DNA of 52,052 nucleotides, from contig JAOXSF010000085.1 in assembly GCA_025800125.1 (NCBI GenBank), positions 1-52,052 of the forward strand, written 5' to 3'. This DNA is from Marinobacterium sp. GTDB taxonomy: Bacteria > Pseudomonadota > Gammaproteobacteria > Pseudomonadales > Balneatricaceae. A model generated the notes under the pieces. That model was not told the origin of the DNA, did no database searches, and saw nothing but the letters and a program-made list of their open reading frames with translations. Position numbers and translations under genes: made by a program. Below are positions 28,173 through 35,677 of the stretch, in pieces (the first letter of the stretch is position 1; every line of letters starts with the position of its first letter).

Positions 28173-29299
28173 TTACAGCACCTTGCGGTCATACCGGTTA
28201 ATACGGAACGGTGCCAGATCAAAACCGGTTTTGCCGCTGGTAACCAGGTCCGCCATGATTTCACCGATAACAGGCCCCAACTGGAAGCCATGAGCAGAGA
28301 ACGCGAAGGCATGCCAGGCATTTTCGCTGCGGGCACTGGGGCCAATGACGGGCAGATTATCCGGCATATAGGCTTCCAGCCCCGACCACATGCGGTTGAT
28401 GGAGGCGGTTTTCATGATCGGGAAAAATTCGATTGCGTTCCGTGCGCCATTCGCCATCAGGCTGTAATCAAGCCGGGTGCGATTATGGGCACGGTCGGCA
28501 AAGCCTTTCGCCCCGCCGCCCAGCAATACCGTGCCATTTTCAAACTGCTTGAATGATAACGGACGGCTGACAGCACCAACTACCGGATGGGCAAAATGCG
28601 GCATACGGGTGGTAATACCCAGCATCGGTGCACTGTAAGACATGGGCACATTATCGCCAATCATTACCGAAATAAGATCGGCCCAGGCCCCGGCACAGTT
28701 AACAATTTTCAACGCTTCAAAATCGGTACTGTCGCTGCTGACCAGCCAGTCCGAACCAACCCGGCGCACATGCCTGACCTTATGTCCTTCATAAAAACGG
28801 GCGCCATTAAGTTCTGCCGCCCGACGGAACGCATGGGTAGCTTTGAACGGAATGGCATAACCATCCTGTTCGGACACCACCCCTCCTGCACAGTGATGGG
28901 CAACATGGGGCAGGCGTTCGCGAAGCTCTCTGGCGTCCAGCATCTGCTCATGGAAATAACCATGGCTGTGCATCATCTGCTGACGTGCCAGCAGGGTTTC
29001 AATATCTTTCTCATCCGCCGCGATATTGATAAGGCTGCGACGGCGAAAACCGGTGTCGCCCCCAGCTCCTCATCCAGGGTCTGCCAGCGCTGCATCGCCA
29101 CCTCACTGAGCGGCACTTCAGCGATATGTCGACCCAGCAGGCGCACCCCGCCAGCATTAACACCCGAGGCATGCCGCGATGCAGTGTCCTTTTCAATCAC
29201 CACGACCTCGACGCCACGTTTCGCCAGTTGATAGGCGGTGGAACAGCCCTGAATACCGCCACCGATAACCACCACATCCGCCTTGATTGAACGCTTCAT
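28173..29299 (-). pseudogene. Frameshifted FAD-dependent amine/amino-acid oxidoreductase
   Basis: A DAO-superfamily flavoenzyme in two frames. The N-terminal part (start 29299) carries the Rossmann motif VVVIGGGIQGCSTAYQLA. After residue ~78 the reading frame changes at a run of five G (C on the plus strand, 29059-29063). The second frame continues with DTGFRRRSLINIAADEKD through to the C-terminal GFQLGPVIGEIMADL. One extra G would restore a single ~375-residue protein. Either the gene is inactive or the base is a sequencing error. It resembles HcnC/OoxB-type or D-amino-acid dehydrogenase subunits. Confidence 0.88.
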
Positions 29300-29470
29300 A
29301 CGTCGGCCTCCTGCTGCTGTGCCGCGTCGCCACGGACTTCATACGCCAGGCTGTCGATCAGCGCTTCGCGGGCTGACAGCTCGGTAAACTGACTCATCTC
29401 CTGCAATGTCAGCAGACGCATGGGAGAGCGCAACCGGTAGTAGCCCACCTGTGCCACCGGTTCGTCACGA
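29296..29470 (-). pseudogene. 3' remnant of an HcnB/OoxA-like oxidoreductase
   Basis: About 58 codons ending in a TGA that overlaps the next gene's ATG (ATGA). The peptide VAQVGYYRLRSPMRLLTLQEM resembles the extreme C-terminus of the alpha subunits of HcnB/OoxA-type two-subunit amine oxidoreductases. Everything 5' of it is gone: upstream DNA is instead a LysR gene on the opposite strand. The operonic overlap supports that this was a real, complete gene. Confidence 0.65.
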
Positions 29471-30142
29471 GTGATGCAGGAGGTGGGAGATCTGCAGCAG
29501 GGACGGCTGCGTATCGCCTGTTTACCGGCGGCTTCCAACCATATGATTCCCCGACTGGTGAGCGTTGTCCACGACAAGCCGAAGGTTTCAGTGGCATTGA
29601 TGATGCGCTCATCCGCCACCATTGAGGAGTGGATCGCCTCCCAGCAGTATGACATCGGGCTGGCTGAAACACCGCTGCCAAACCGGGCACTGGAGCAGAC
29701 CAATTTCCGTATGCAGTGTGTCTGCGCGATCCCCGAGCATGACCCGCTGGCAGCGCTTGCGGTGATTGAGCCCAGACATCTGAGTGGTCAGCCACTGGCA
29801 ACCCTGCAGGAGGAACACCCGACCTGTATCGCCACCCGCCAGGCATTTCGGCAACAGAAAGCCAGGTATATACCGCGTTTTGAACTACATACATTTCAGC
29901 CCGCGCTGGAGCTGGTTGAGCAGGGTCTGTGCTACACCATCAGTGAACCCTTCAGTGTGCAGAATTATCAGGCATTAAAGGGTGATGGCAGCAAACTGGT
30001 ATTCCGTCCGTTCAGGCCCGACGTTAACTTTGCTGTGTCGATTCTGCAGCCCGCACACCGGCCAGCCTCGCTGCTGGCGTCAGCGTTTCGGGACATGCTG
30101 GTTGAAGCAATTGAAGCGTTGCAGCAGCAGTTTCAGCCCTGA
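29471..30142 (+). pseudogene. LysR-family regulator lacking its DNA-binding domain
   Basis: About 224 residues that match only the linker and ligand-binding domain of a LysR regulator, from EVGDLQQGRLRIACLPA to a complete C-terminus. The N-terminal winged helix-turn-helix is missing and the upstream sequence switches to the tail of a minus-strand gene. It cannot bind DNA as a normal LysR protein. It probably once controlled the divergent amine-oxidation operon. Confidence 0.85.
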
Positions 30143-30191
30143 ACAGGTACTCAGCAGCACTGAGCATCAGTCCGGCTGAGAGCGACGTATT

Positions 30192-32186
30192 TCAGGCCGG
30201 GTTGAGCCGGGCTTCACGCACCATTTTCAGTGGCTGATCTGCCAGCAGTGAGCGAAACGCACTGGCTGAAACCGGCGGGCTGAACAGGAAACCCTGCAAT
30301 TCATCACAGCCCATCTGTTGCAGCATCGCCAGCTGGGCTTCATTTTCCACCCCTTCAGCAACAACTTTCATCCCTAGGCTATGTGCCATTTCGATCATCC
30401 GGCCCACCAGGGCAACGGTGTCCTGTTCATCAGGCAGTTTACGGATAAACGAAATATCCAGTTTCAGAGTGTCGGCAGGCATCCGGTCCAGATAGGCCAG
30501 CGAAGAGTAACCGGTACCAAAGTCATCAATAGCCAGTTTGATACCCAGTTTTTTGAGTTTGGCCAGCAATGCCAGGCTTTCTTCAATGTCTTCCATCAGG
30601 AAGGTTTCGGTAATCTCCAGCTCCAGATTATGGGCAGGCATACCGGTCTGCTTGAGAATATCGCGCACCTGCGCCACCAGCTTGTCCTGCTGGTGCAGCT
30701 GCCGACCCGACAGGTTAACAGCGATGGTAAAGGTTGCCATCCCCTCCTGCTGCCAGAAACGGCTCTGGGTAACCGCGGTACAGAGCACCCATTCCCCAAT
30801 CGGGTCGATCAGACCATTCGCTTCAGCCAGCGGGATAAATACCGCCGGGGAGATCTTGCCCCGCTCACTATGCTGCCAGCGCACCAGCGCCTCACCACCC
30901 AGAATACGGCCATTCAGGGCATCCAGCTTGGGCTGAAATTCTACGTAGAGTTCATTGCGCTCCAGCGCCCGGTAGAGATCATTCTGCAACTCAAGCTGAT
31001 CACTGCTACCACGCTGCATACTGTCGCGATAACGGGGGTAGAAGTAACGGCCACGATAACGGGCGTGACGGGCTGCGGTGCTGGCTTTACGGGCCAGTTC
31101 TTCAGCATTGATGCCATCTTCAGGGGCCAGGGTATAGCCACCGTAGAAGGTGAGGAAAGCTTCCCGCCCGGCAAAGGCAACCGGGTGGTCAAAATCGGAG
31201 AGTGCGGCCTCAATCAGGCCGTGGGTCTGCGCTTCGGTAATGCTGTCAGCCAGCATAAGAAATTCGCCTTCTCCCATCAGCGTCAGCGAGCGACAGCCGG
31301 GACGAGCTTTCAGCTGGGTAGCGACCTGACAGAGCAACTGATCCAGCTGGCTGAAATCGAGATTTTCACGAAAACTGTCATAACGCTCCAGTTTCAGACA
31401 GATCAGCGCCAGTGCCTGTTCACCCAGTTGCTGCTGTATCGCCTGCAGGCCCGCATCACGCTCATGGAGGCCCGTCAGCCCCAGCGCCCAGCCCGGCATC
31501 TGTTCAACCACCAGACTCTGCACCTGCAAGGTGTAGTGGCCGGTGCTACTCTGGCTGCAACACAGTTGCAGCTGTTCATCCCCCTGTTGCAATTGCAGCG
31601 TGGTTTCAACGCCCTCCAGTAACTGACGCAACTGTAAAGGATCAAGACCCGGCAGTAGTTCATTCAGACAGCAGCCCACTGCGCGCAGGGTATCTGTACC
31701 GCATAGCTGTGCCGCCAGCGGTGTCAGTTGCAGTACGGTGCCACCACTATCAAGCTCAAAGATGCGTTCCTGACTGCTATCCATCAACCGACTGGCAGCA
31801 ATTTCACGTTGCAACGTCGCCCAGTACTGGAAGGCCTCATCAATACGCTGCAACAGCTCGTCATTATCCCAGGGCTTGACCAGAAATTTGTAGACAGCCC
31901 CGTCATTCAGCGCCGCCATCACTGCATTGATGTCGGCATAACCGCTGAGGATCATCCGTACCGTGCCCGGATAGCGCTGTTTCACTTCACGTAGCAGCTG
32001 ATCACCGGTCATTTTGGGCATACGAAAGTCACTGAGCACCACATGTACCGGCTGCTTTGCCATCAGTTCCAGTGCTTCAGTGCCACTCTGGGCGGTGAGA
32101 ATCTGGTAACCCGCCGGTCGAAACAGGCGTCGTAATGCTCTCAGTACAGGCAGCTCATCATCCACCAGCAACAGTGTTCTGGCCAT
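30192..32186 (-). CDS. Response regulator with degenerate GGDEF and intact EAL phosphodiesterase domain
   Basis: A 664-residue protein: receiver domain (D53), PAS-like linker, GGDEF-type domain with GEGEF at 305-309, and an EAL domain. EAL 432-434, N491, E524, D554-D555 (IDDFGTGYSS), K575, E611 and Q631 form a complete c-di-GMP phosphodiesterase site. The cyclase motif is altered, so net activity should be c-di-GMP breakdown, perhaps with GTP or c-di-GMP binding by the GGDEF domain. It starts divergently 354 bp from the ammonium-transporter kinase gene, a likely cognate sensor. GGGAG precedes the ATG. Confidence 0.9.
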   Translation of the reverse strand: MARTLLLVDDELPVLRALRRLFRPAGYQILTAQSGTEALELMAKQPVHVVLSDFRMPKMTGDQLLREVKQRYPGTVRMILSGYADINAVMAALNDGAVYKFLVKPWDNDELLQRIDEAFQYWATLQREIAASRLMDSSQERIFELDSGGTVLQLTPLAAQLCGTDTLRAVGCCLNELLPGLDPLQLRQLLEGVETTLQLQQGDEQLQLCCSQSSTGHYTLQVQSLVVEQMPGWALGLTGLHERDAGLQAIQQQLGEQALALICLKLERYDSFRENLDFSQLDQLLCQVATQLKARPGCRSLTLMGEGEFLMLADSITEAQTHGLIEAALSDFDHPVAFAGREAFLTFYGGYTLAPEDGINAEELARKASTAARHARYRGRYFYPRYRDSMQRGSSDQLELQNDLYRALERNELYVEFQPKLDALNGRILGGEALVRWQHSERGKISPAVFIPLAEANGLIDPIGEWVLCTAVTQSRFWQQEGMATFTIAVNLSGRQLHQQDKLVAQVRDILKQTGMPAHNLELEITETFLMEDIEESLALLAKLKKLGIKLAIDDFGTGYSSLAYLDRMPADTLKLDISFIRKLPDEQDTVALVGRMIEMAHSLGMKVVAEGVENEAQLAMLQQMGCDELQGFLFSPPVSASAFRSLLADQPLKMVREARLNPA

Positions 32187-32540
32187 TGCATCTCCCTCGC
32201 ATCAGGTTCTGATGTCTGTCAGCTCTGCACATATAGCGGCGCAGGAAACTGACGCTCACTGACAGACTGCTACCTATGAGTGTAACCGGGCATTACGTAT
32301 CAGCAAACTGCTACCGCCTGCTCATTGTCCACAGATAAATGTCACGCGCCGCTTTACCCGGCAGGAAAAACTGATTTTTGCCGCAATAACTGAACTGACA
32401 CAGTACGTGTCTGTTATTTCCATGTTATACCGTCTCCTCACACAGAAATTACGGCAAGGCCCGTCACCGGCAACAGGACAAGCGGCCGGAACTGGTCTAT
32501 ATACCCAATCTGACCCCTGTTTTTGCACGGAGCAATACAG
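32187..32540. promoter_or_regulatory. Divergent promoter region between EAL regulator and Amt-kinase
   Basis: The 354-bp region carries the promoters of both genes by position. An inverted repeat GACAC-AGTAC-GTGTC lies at 32397-32411 and could be an operator. No sigma-54 consensus or clear NtrC site was seen. A 207-codon minus-strand frame crossing it is considered chance. Confidence 0.4.
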
Positions 32541-34820
32541 ATGCTTTTCCAGACCAAAGATATTTTCTTTCTGGTGACCTGCAGTTTCCTGGTCATGTTC
32601 ATGCAGGCTGGCTTTCTGCTGCTGGAATCCGGCCTGGTACGGGCCAAAAACAGCATCAACGTGGCCGCAAAAAATCTGCTGGATCTGATCCTGGTCTTTA
32701 TCGCTTTCTGGATCATCGGCTTCGGGCTGATGTTTGGCGACAGCGTAGCCGGACTCTGGGGTAGCTCGCTGTTCGTTGTTGATAAACATGACGTGCCGCT
32801 GGCCGCGTTTTTTATTCTCCATGCCATGTTCTGCGCCACTGCCACTACCATTATTTCTGGCGCGGTCTCCGAGCGCGCCCGACTCAGCGCCTACGCCTTT
32901 ATCGTGGTACTGGTGGCGATTGTAATCTATCCCCTGTTTGGCCACTGGGCCTGGGGTGGGCTTTATATTGGCCGCCCGGAGGGCTGGTTACAACAACTGG
33001 GGTTTGTTGATTTTGCCGGTGCCACGGTTGTACATACACTGGGCGGCGCCGTTGCACTGGCAGCGGTACTGATTCTGGGGCCACGCCATGGCCGCTTTGA
33101 TAACCCGGATGCCCAGGCAGCTTTCAAAGGGCAGAATCTGGTGATCAGTACCGGAGGGGTCATTTTTCTGTGGATTGGCTGGTTCGGCTTTAATGGCGGT
33201 GCCAACCTGAAACTGGATAACAGCGTAATCGGTATCATGCTCAATACAGCGGTCAGCGGGGCAGCTGGAGGAGCTGCCGCATTACTGTACAGCCATCTGA
33301 AGCTGAAGGTGGTTGATGTGCCTCTGGTGGCCAATGGCACCCTGGCCGGACTGGTATCGGTTACCGCCTGCGCCCATGCCATCGACAGTGACATGGCCTT
33401 TCTGATCGCAGTAATCGGCACCGGCTTTATGATCGCCACCGAACAGCTGTTGCTACGCTGGAAGATTGATGATGCCGTTGGTGCTATTCCAGTGCATCTG
33501 GGCGCAGGCATCTGGGGCACTCTGGCCGTGGCGCTGCTGGCCAACCCGGCAGAACTGGGTACGGGCCTGGGCACGGTTCAGCAACTGGCGATACAACTGC
33601 TGGGGCTGGTGGTCTGTATCGGCTGGGCATTCTGTGTAGCCTGGGGCGCATTCTGGCTGTTTAACCGCCATCACCCGATACGGGTCAGTGATCACCATGA
33701 ATATATCGGCCTGAACAAGGCGGAACACAACGCCACTACGGAACTGAACGACCTGGTGTTCGAAATGCAGCATCAGGCACGCAGCGGTAATTTCTCACAG
33801 CATGTCCATGTTGAACCCTTCACGGATATTGGTCAGATCGCCCGTCAGTACAACCGTGTTATCGACAAATTCAACGCCGCCACCGAAGAGATCCGCCAGA
33901 AACATCAGCAGCTCAGCGAAGCACATTACGAAATCAAACAGACCCAGGCCCACCTGGTACAGTCAGAGAAAATGGCCGGGCTGGGTGAAGTTGCCGCTGG
34001 TATCGCCCATGAGATTAATAACCCGGTCGGGTTTGTGCTGAGCAATATTCAGACGCTGGATCAGTACATGTCTTTCTTTAACACCCTGATTCATGAATAT
34101 AAAACCCTGGTGGTGGCCCGTAATGATGAAAATGCAGCCCGTGAAATACTCGAACGCATTGACCAGATCTGCCAGCAGGAAGACCTTGAATTCGTACTGG
34201 ATGACACCCGTGACCTGATCACCGAGTCAATCGATGGCGTTAATCGGGTGAAAGACATTGTGCTGAATATGAAAACCTTCTCTCACCCGGGCGGGGAACA
34301 ACGTCAGCGTACCGATATTGCCCAGCTGATGGACGCCACCCTCAATATCATCTGGCATGAGCTGAAGTACAAAGTCACGGTTGAGCGCGATTACGCCGCT
34401 GATTTACCAGCAGTACTATGCAGTCCGGGCCAGCTCAGTCAGGTATTTATGAATCTGATGGTTAACGCCGGTCAGGCAATTGAGGACAAAGGCGTTATCC
34501 GGCTCGCCACCCGCCAGCAGAACGACCGCCTGATTGCCACGGTCAGCGATACCGGCTGCGGTATCAGCGCCGCGCAGCTGGAACAGATATTCCAGCCTTT
34601 CTTTACCACCAAGGAAGCGGGCAAAGGCACCGGGCTGGGGCTATCACTGTCAACGGGCATCGTTGAGCAGCACGGTGGCCAGCTGCGTGCAGAAAGCACT
34701 CCCGGCGAAGGCACCACCTTCACTGTGGAACTGCCTTTTACCACCGAAACCAGGGCTCATTCAGCAACACAGAGCTCAGCAGTACAGAGTAACGACACCC
34801 CCTGTAATACAACCCCCTGA
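32541..34820 (+). CDS. Ammonium transporter-histidine kinase fusion (Amt-HK)
   Basis: A 759-residue protein: an Amt/Rh transporter domain (about residues 1-380, 11 helices), a HAMP-like and coiled-coil linker (about 390-475), and a histidine kinase. The Amt twin histidines are present at H165 (VVHTLGG) and H319 (VHLGAGIWG). The kinase has H490 in GIAHEINNP, the N-box NLMVNAGQAI, and the GTGLGLSLS lid. The related Ks-Amt5 from an anammox bacterium is known to sense ammonium through the Amt domain. The ATG at 32541 has GGAG 8 nt upstream. Its partner is probably the divergent EAL response regulator. Confidence 0.92.
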   Translation: MLFQTKDIFFLVTCSFLVMFMQAGFLLLESGLVRAKNSINVAAKNLLDLILVFIAFWIIGFGLMFGDSVAGLWGSSLFVVDKHDVPLAAFFILHAMFCATATTIISGAVSERARLSAYAFIVVLVAIVIYPLFGHWAWGGLYIGRPEGWLQQLGFVDFAGATVVHTLGGAVALAAVLILGPRHGRFDNPDAQAAFKGQNLVISTGGVIFLWIGWFGFNGGANLKLDNSVIGIMLNTAVSGAAGGAAALLYSHLKLKVVDVPLVANGTLAGLVSVTACAHAIDSDMAFLIAVIGTGFMIATEQLLLRWKIDDAVGAIPVHLGAGIWGTLAVALLANPAELGTGLGTVQQLAIQLLGLVVCIGWAFCVAWGAFWLFNRHHPIRVSDHHEYIGLNKAEHNATTELNDLVFEMQHQARSGNFSQHVHVEPFTDIGQIARQYNRVIDKFNAATEEIRQKHQQLSEAHYEIKQTQAHLVQSEKMAGLGEVAAGIAHEINNPVGFVLSNIQTLDQYMSFFNTLIHEYKTLVVARNDENAAREILERIDQICQQEDLEFVLDDTRDLITESIDGVNRVKDIVLNMKTFSHPGGEQRQRTDIAQLMDATLNIIWHELKYKVTVERDYAADLPAVLCSPGQLSQVFMNLMVNAGQAIEDKGVIRLATRQQNDRLIATVSDTGCGISAAQLEQIFQPFFTTKEAGKGTGLGLSLSTGIVEQHGGQLRAESTPGEGTTFTVELPFTTETRAHSATQSSAVQSNDTPCNTTP

Positions 34821-34835
34821 TCAGAGCACACCCTG

Positions 34836-34926
34836 ATCAGAACGTTCTGATACAAGAGCATCCCTGGTACACCACCTGCTTAGCACCACCAGGCTCTCTT
34901 CCCCACGGCACGTAGCGGGATGCTCT
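34836..34926. other. Palindrome and long inverted repeat after the Amt-kinase gene
   Basis: ATCAGAACGTTCTGAT (34836-34851) is a perfect 16-bp palindrome 16 bp after the stop. AGAGCATCCC (34855-34864) pairs with GGGATGCTCT (34917-34926), and CCTGGT (34863) with ACCAGG (34888) inside it. These could form an mRNA-end structure or protein sites. No T-run follows. Confidence 0.4.
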
Positions 34927-34953
34927 GCATTACACACACCAGACCACAACGAG

Positions 34954-35004
34954 TATGACATTTCCGTCATCCTGAATTGTCATGTTAAGCGCCACATATG
35001 ACAT
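34954..35004 (+). promoter_or_regulatory. Candidate enhancer palindromes upstream of sigma-54-like promoter
   Basis: Two inverted repeats built on ATGAC/GTCAT: ATGAC-N6-GTCAT (34955-34970) and TGTCAT-N14-ATGACA (34978-35003). They lie about 115-160 bp before the predicted start site, the usual distance for bacterial enhancer-binding proteins. The cognate activator is unknown. Confidence 0.4.
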
Positions 35005-35090
35005 CTCCAGACCGACCTGCTTCCCCGCTAAAATACAAAAAACTTAATTAAATGTTAAAAAACAAATAGTTATATCGTTTTCTATAAACC

Positions 35091-35105
35091 TGGCACAGCC
35101 TTCGC
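35091..35105 (+). promoter_or_regulatory. Sigma-54-type promoter candidate
   Basis: TGGCACAGCCTTCGC keeps the invariant GG and GC dinucleotides with the required 12-bp offset, and the TGGCAC block is fully conserved (consensus TGGCAC-N5-TTGC). The start site would be near 35117, 64 bp before the small peptide gene. AT-rich DNA upstream (35030-35090) could favour bending. Confidence 0.55.
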
Positions 35106-35134
35106 TATATACAGATCAGAACACTGGAGATTCA

Positions 35135-35153
35135 CGGTATCAGAACGATACCG
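35135..35153 (+). promoter_or_regulatory. Leader hairpin/operator
   Basis: CGGTATC and its exact complement enclose AGAAC in the predicted 5' leader of the small peptide gene, 27 bp before the start codon. ATCAGAAC, which spans part of it, also occurs at 35115 and 34836. Confidence 0.45.
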
Positions 35154-35180
35154 ACAAGCTGATTGAGTGAGGTAAGTGAA

Positions 35181-35312
35181 ATGTCACATACAGAACACGA
35201 AGAAGGCGTTGAAGTTATCGGTATGGTTCCGTCTGCCATCATGGTACTGACAGGACTGGCGATTGCCATTCTGCCGGTGATTCTGCAACTGATTCTGAAC
35301 GCTCAGGTATAA
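35181..35312 (+). CDS. 43-residue single-pass membrane peptide
   Basis: A small frame starting MSHTEHEEGVEVIGMVPSAI and ending in a hydrophobic segment (about residues 15-40, rich in I, L, V and A), so one membrane helix with an acidic, histidine-containing cytoplasmic head is likely. GAGG lies 7-8 nt before the ATG. A strong terminator lies downstream. The gene has its own sigma-54-like promoter and sits after the ammonium-sensor kinase. I do not recognise the family. Confidence 0.7.
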   Translation: MSHTEHEEGVEVIGMVPSAIMVLTGLAIAILPVILQLILNAQV

Positions 35313-35503
35313 GCAACCCGACGTTTGAGATCTGACTGCGCAGGCCGAGCTTTACAGAACCCGCTCCTGTACAGCGTTGCTGGTAACACTCTGGCCATGG
35401 CGCTTGAAGGCCCTTCCCCTTCACCCGACTGAATATTCGTTTTTTCCTACCCGCCGTAACTTCGGTTACGACAACTTTTCCGCCTCCTTGCACAGGCGTT
35501 CCC
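35313..35503. other. 3' untranslated region before the terminator
   Basis: About 190 bp between the peptide stop and the terminator hairpin with no convincing gene. A 65-codon frame at 35377-35574 runs through the terminator and is rejected. The region could hold a small RNA, but no structure was recognised beyond the terminator. Confidence 0.3.
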
Positions 35504-35530
35504 GGGGCATCTTTGATGCCCCGTTTTTTT
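35504..35530 (+). terminator. Intrinsic terminator
   Basis: A perfect 8-bp stem GGGGCATC/GATGCCCC with a TTT loop, then G and seven T. It ends the plus-strand transcript carrying the 43-residue peptide. From 35531 to 35677 no gene is seen; TTATACACA at 35561 matches the DnaA-box consensus. Confidence 0.9.
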
Positions 35531-35677
35531 ATGCCCGCTTATCACCGGGTTATACCAGACTTATACACAGATAAACCCACAGTTCATACCATATCAGTGC
35601 AGATTGCAACGCCAAAACCAGCACCAGCCAGATAGTTACGCACAATCCATCTCAGCACCACCCTGAAATCCACAGGT

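Noticed and set aside
30381-31622. A 413-codon plus-strand frame
   Set aside because: Antisense shadow of the EAL response regulator.
32322-32945. A 207-codon minus-strand frame overlapping the Amt-kinase start
   Set aside because: Antisense to conserved Amt helices; composition (many Q, H, D) is typical of a reverse-frame translation.
35377-35574. A 65-codon frame downstream of the small peptide
   Set aside because: It runs straight through the strong terminator hairpin at 35504-35530.
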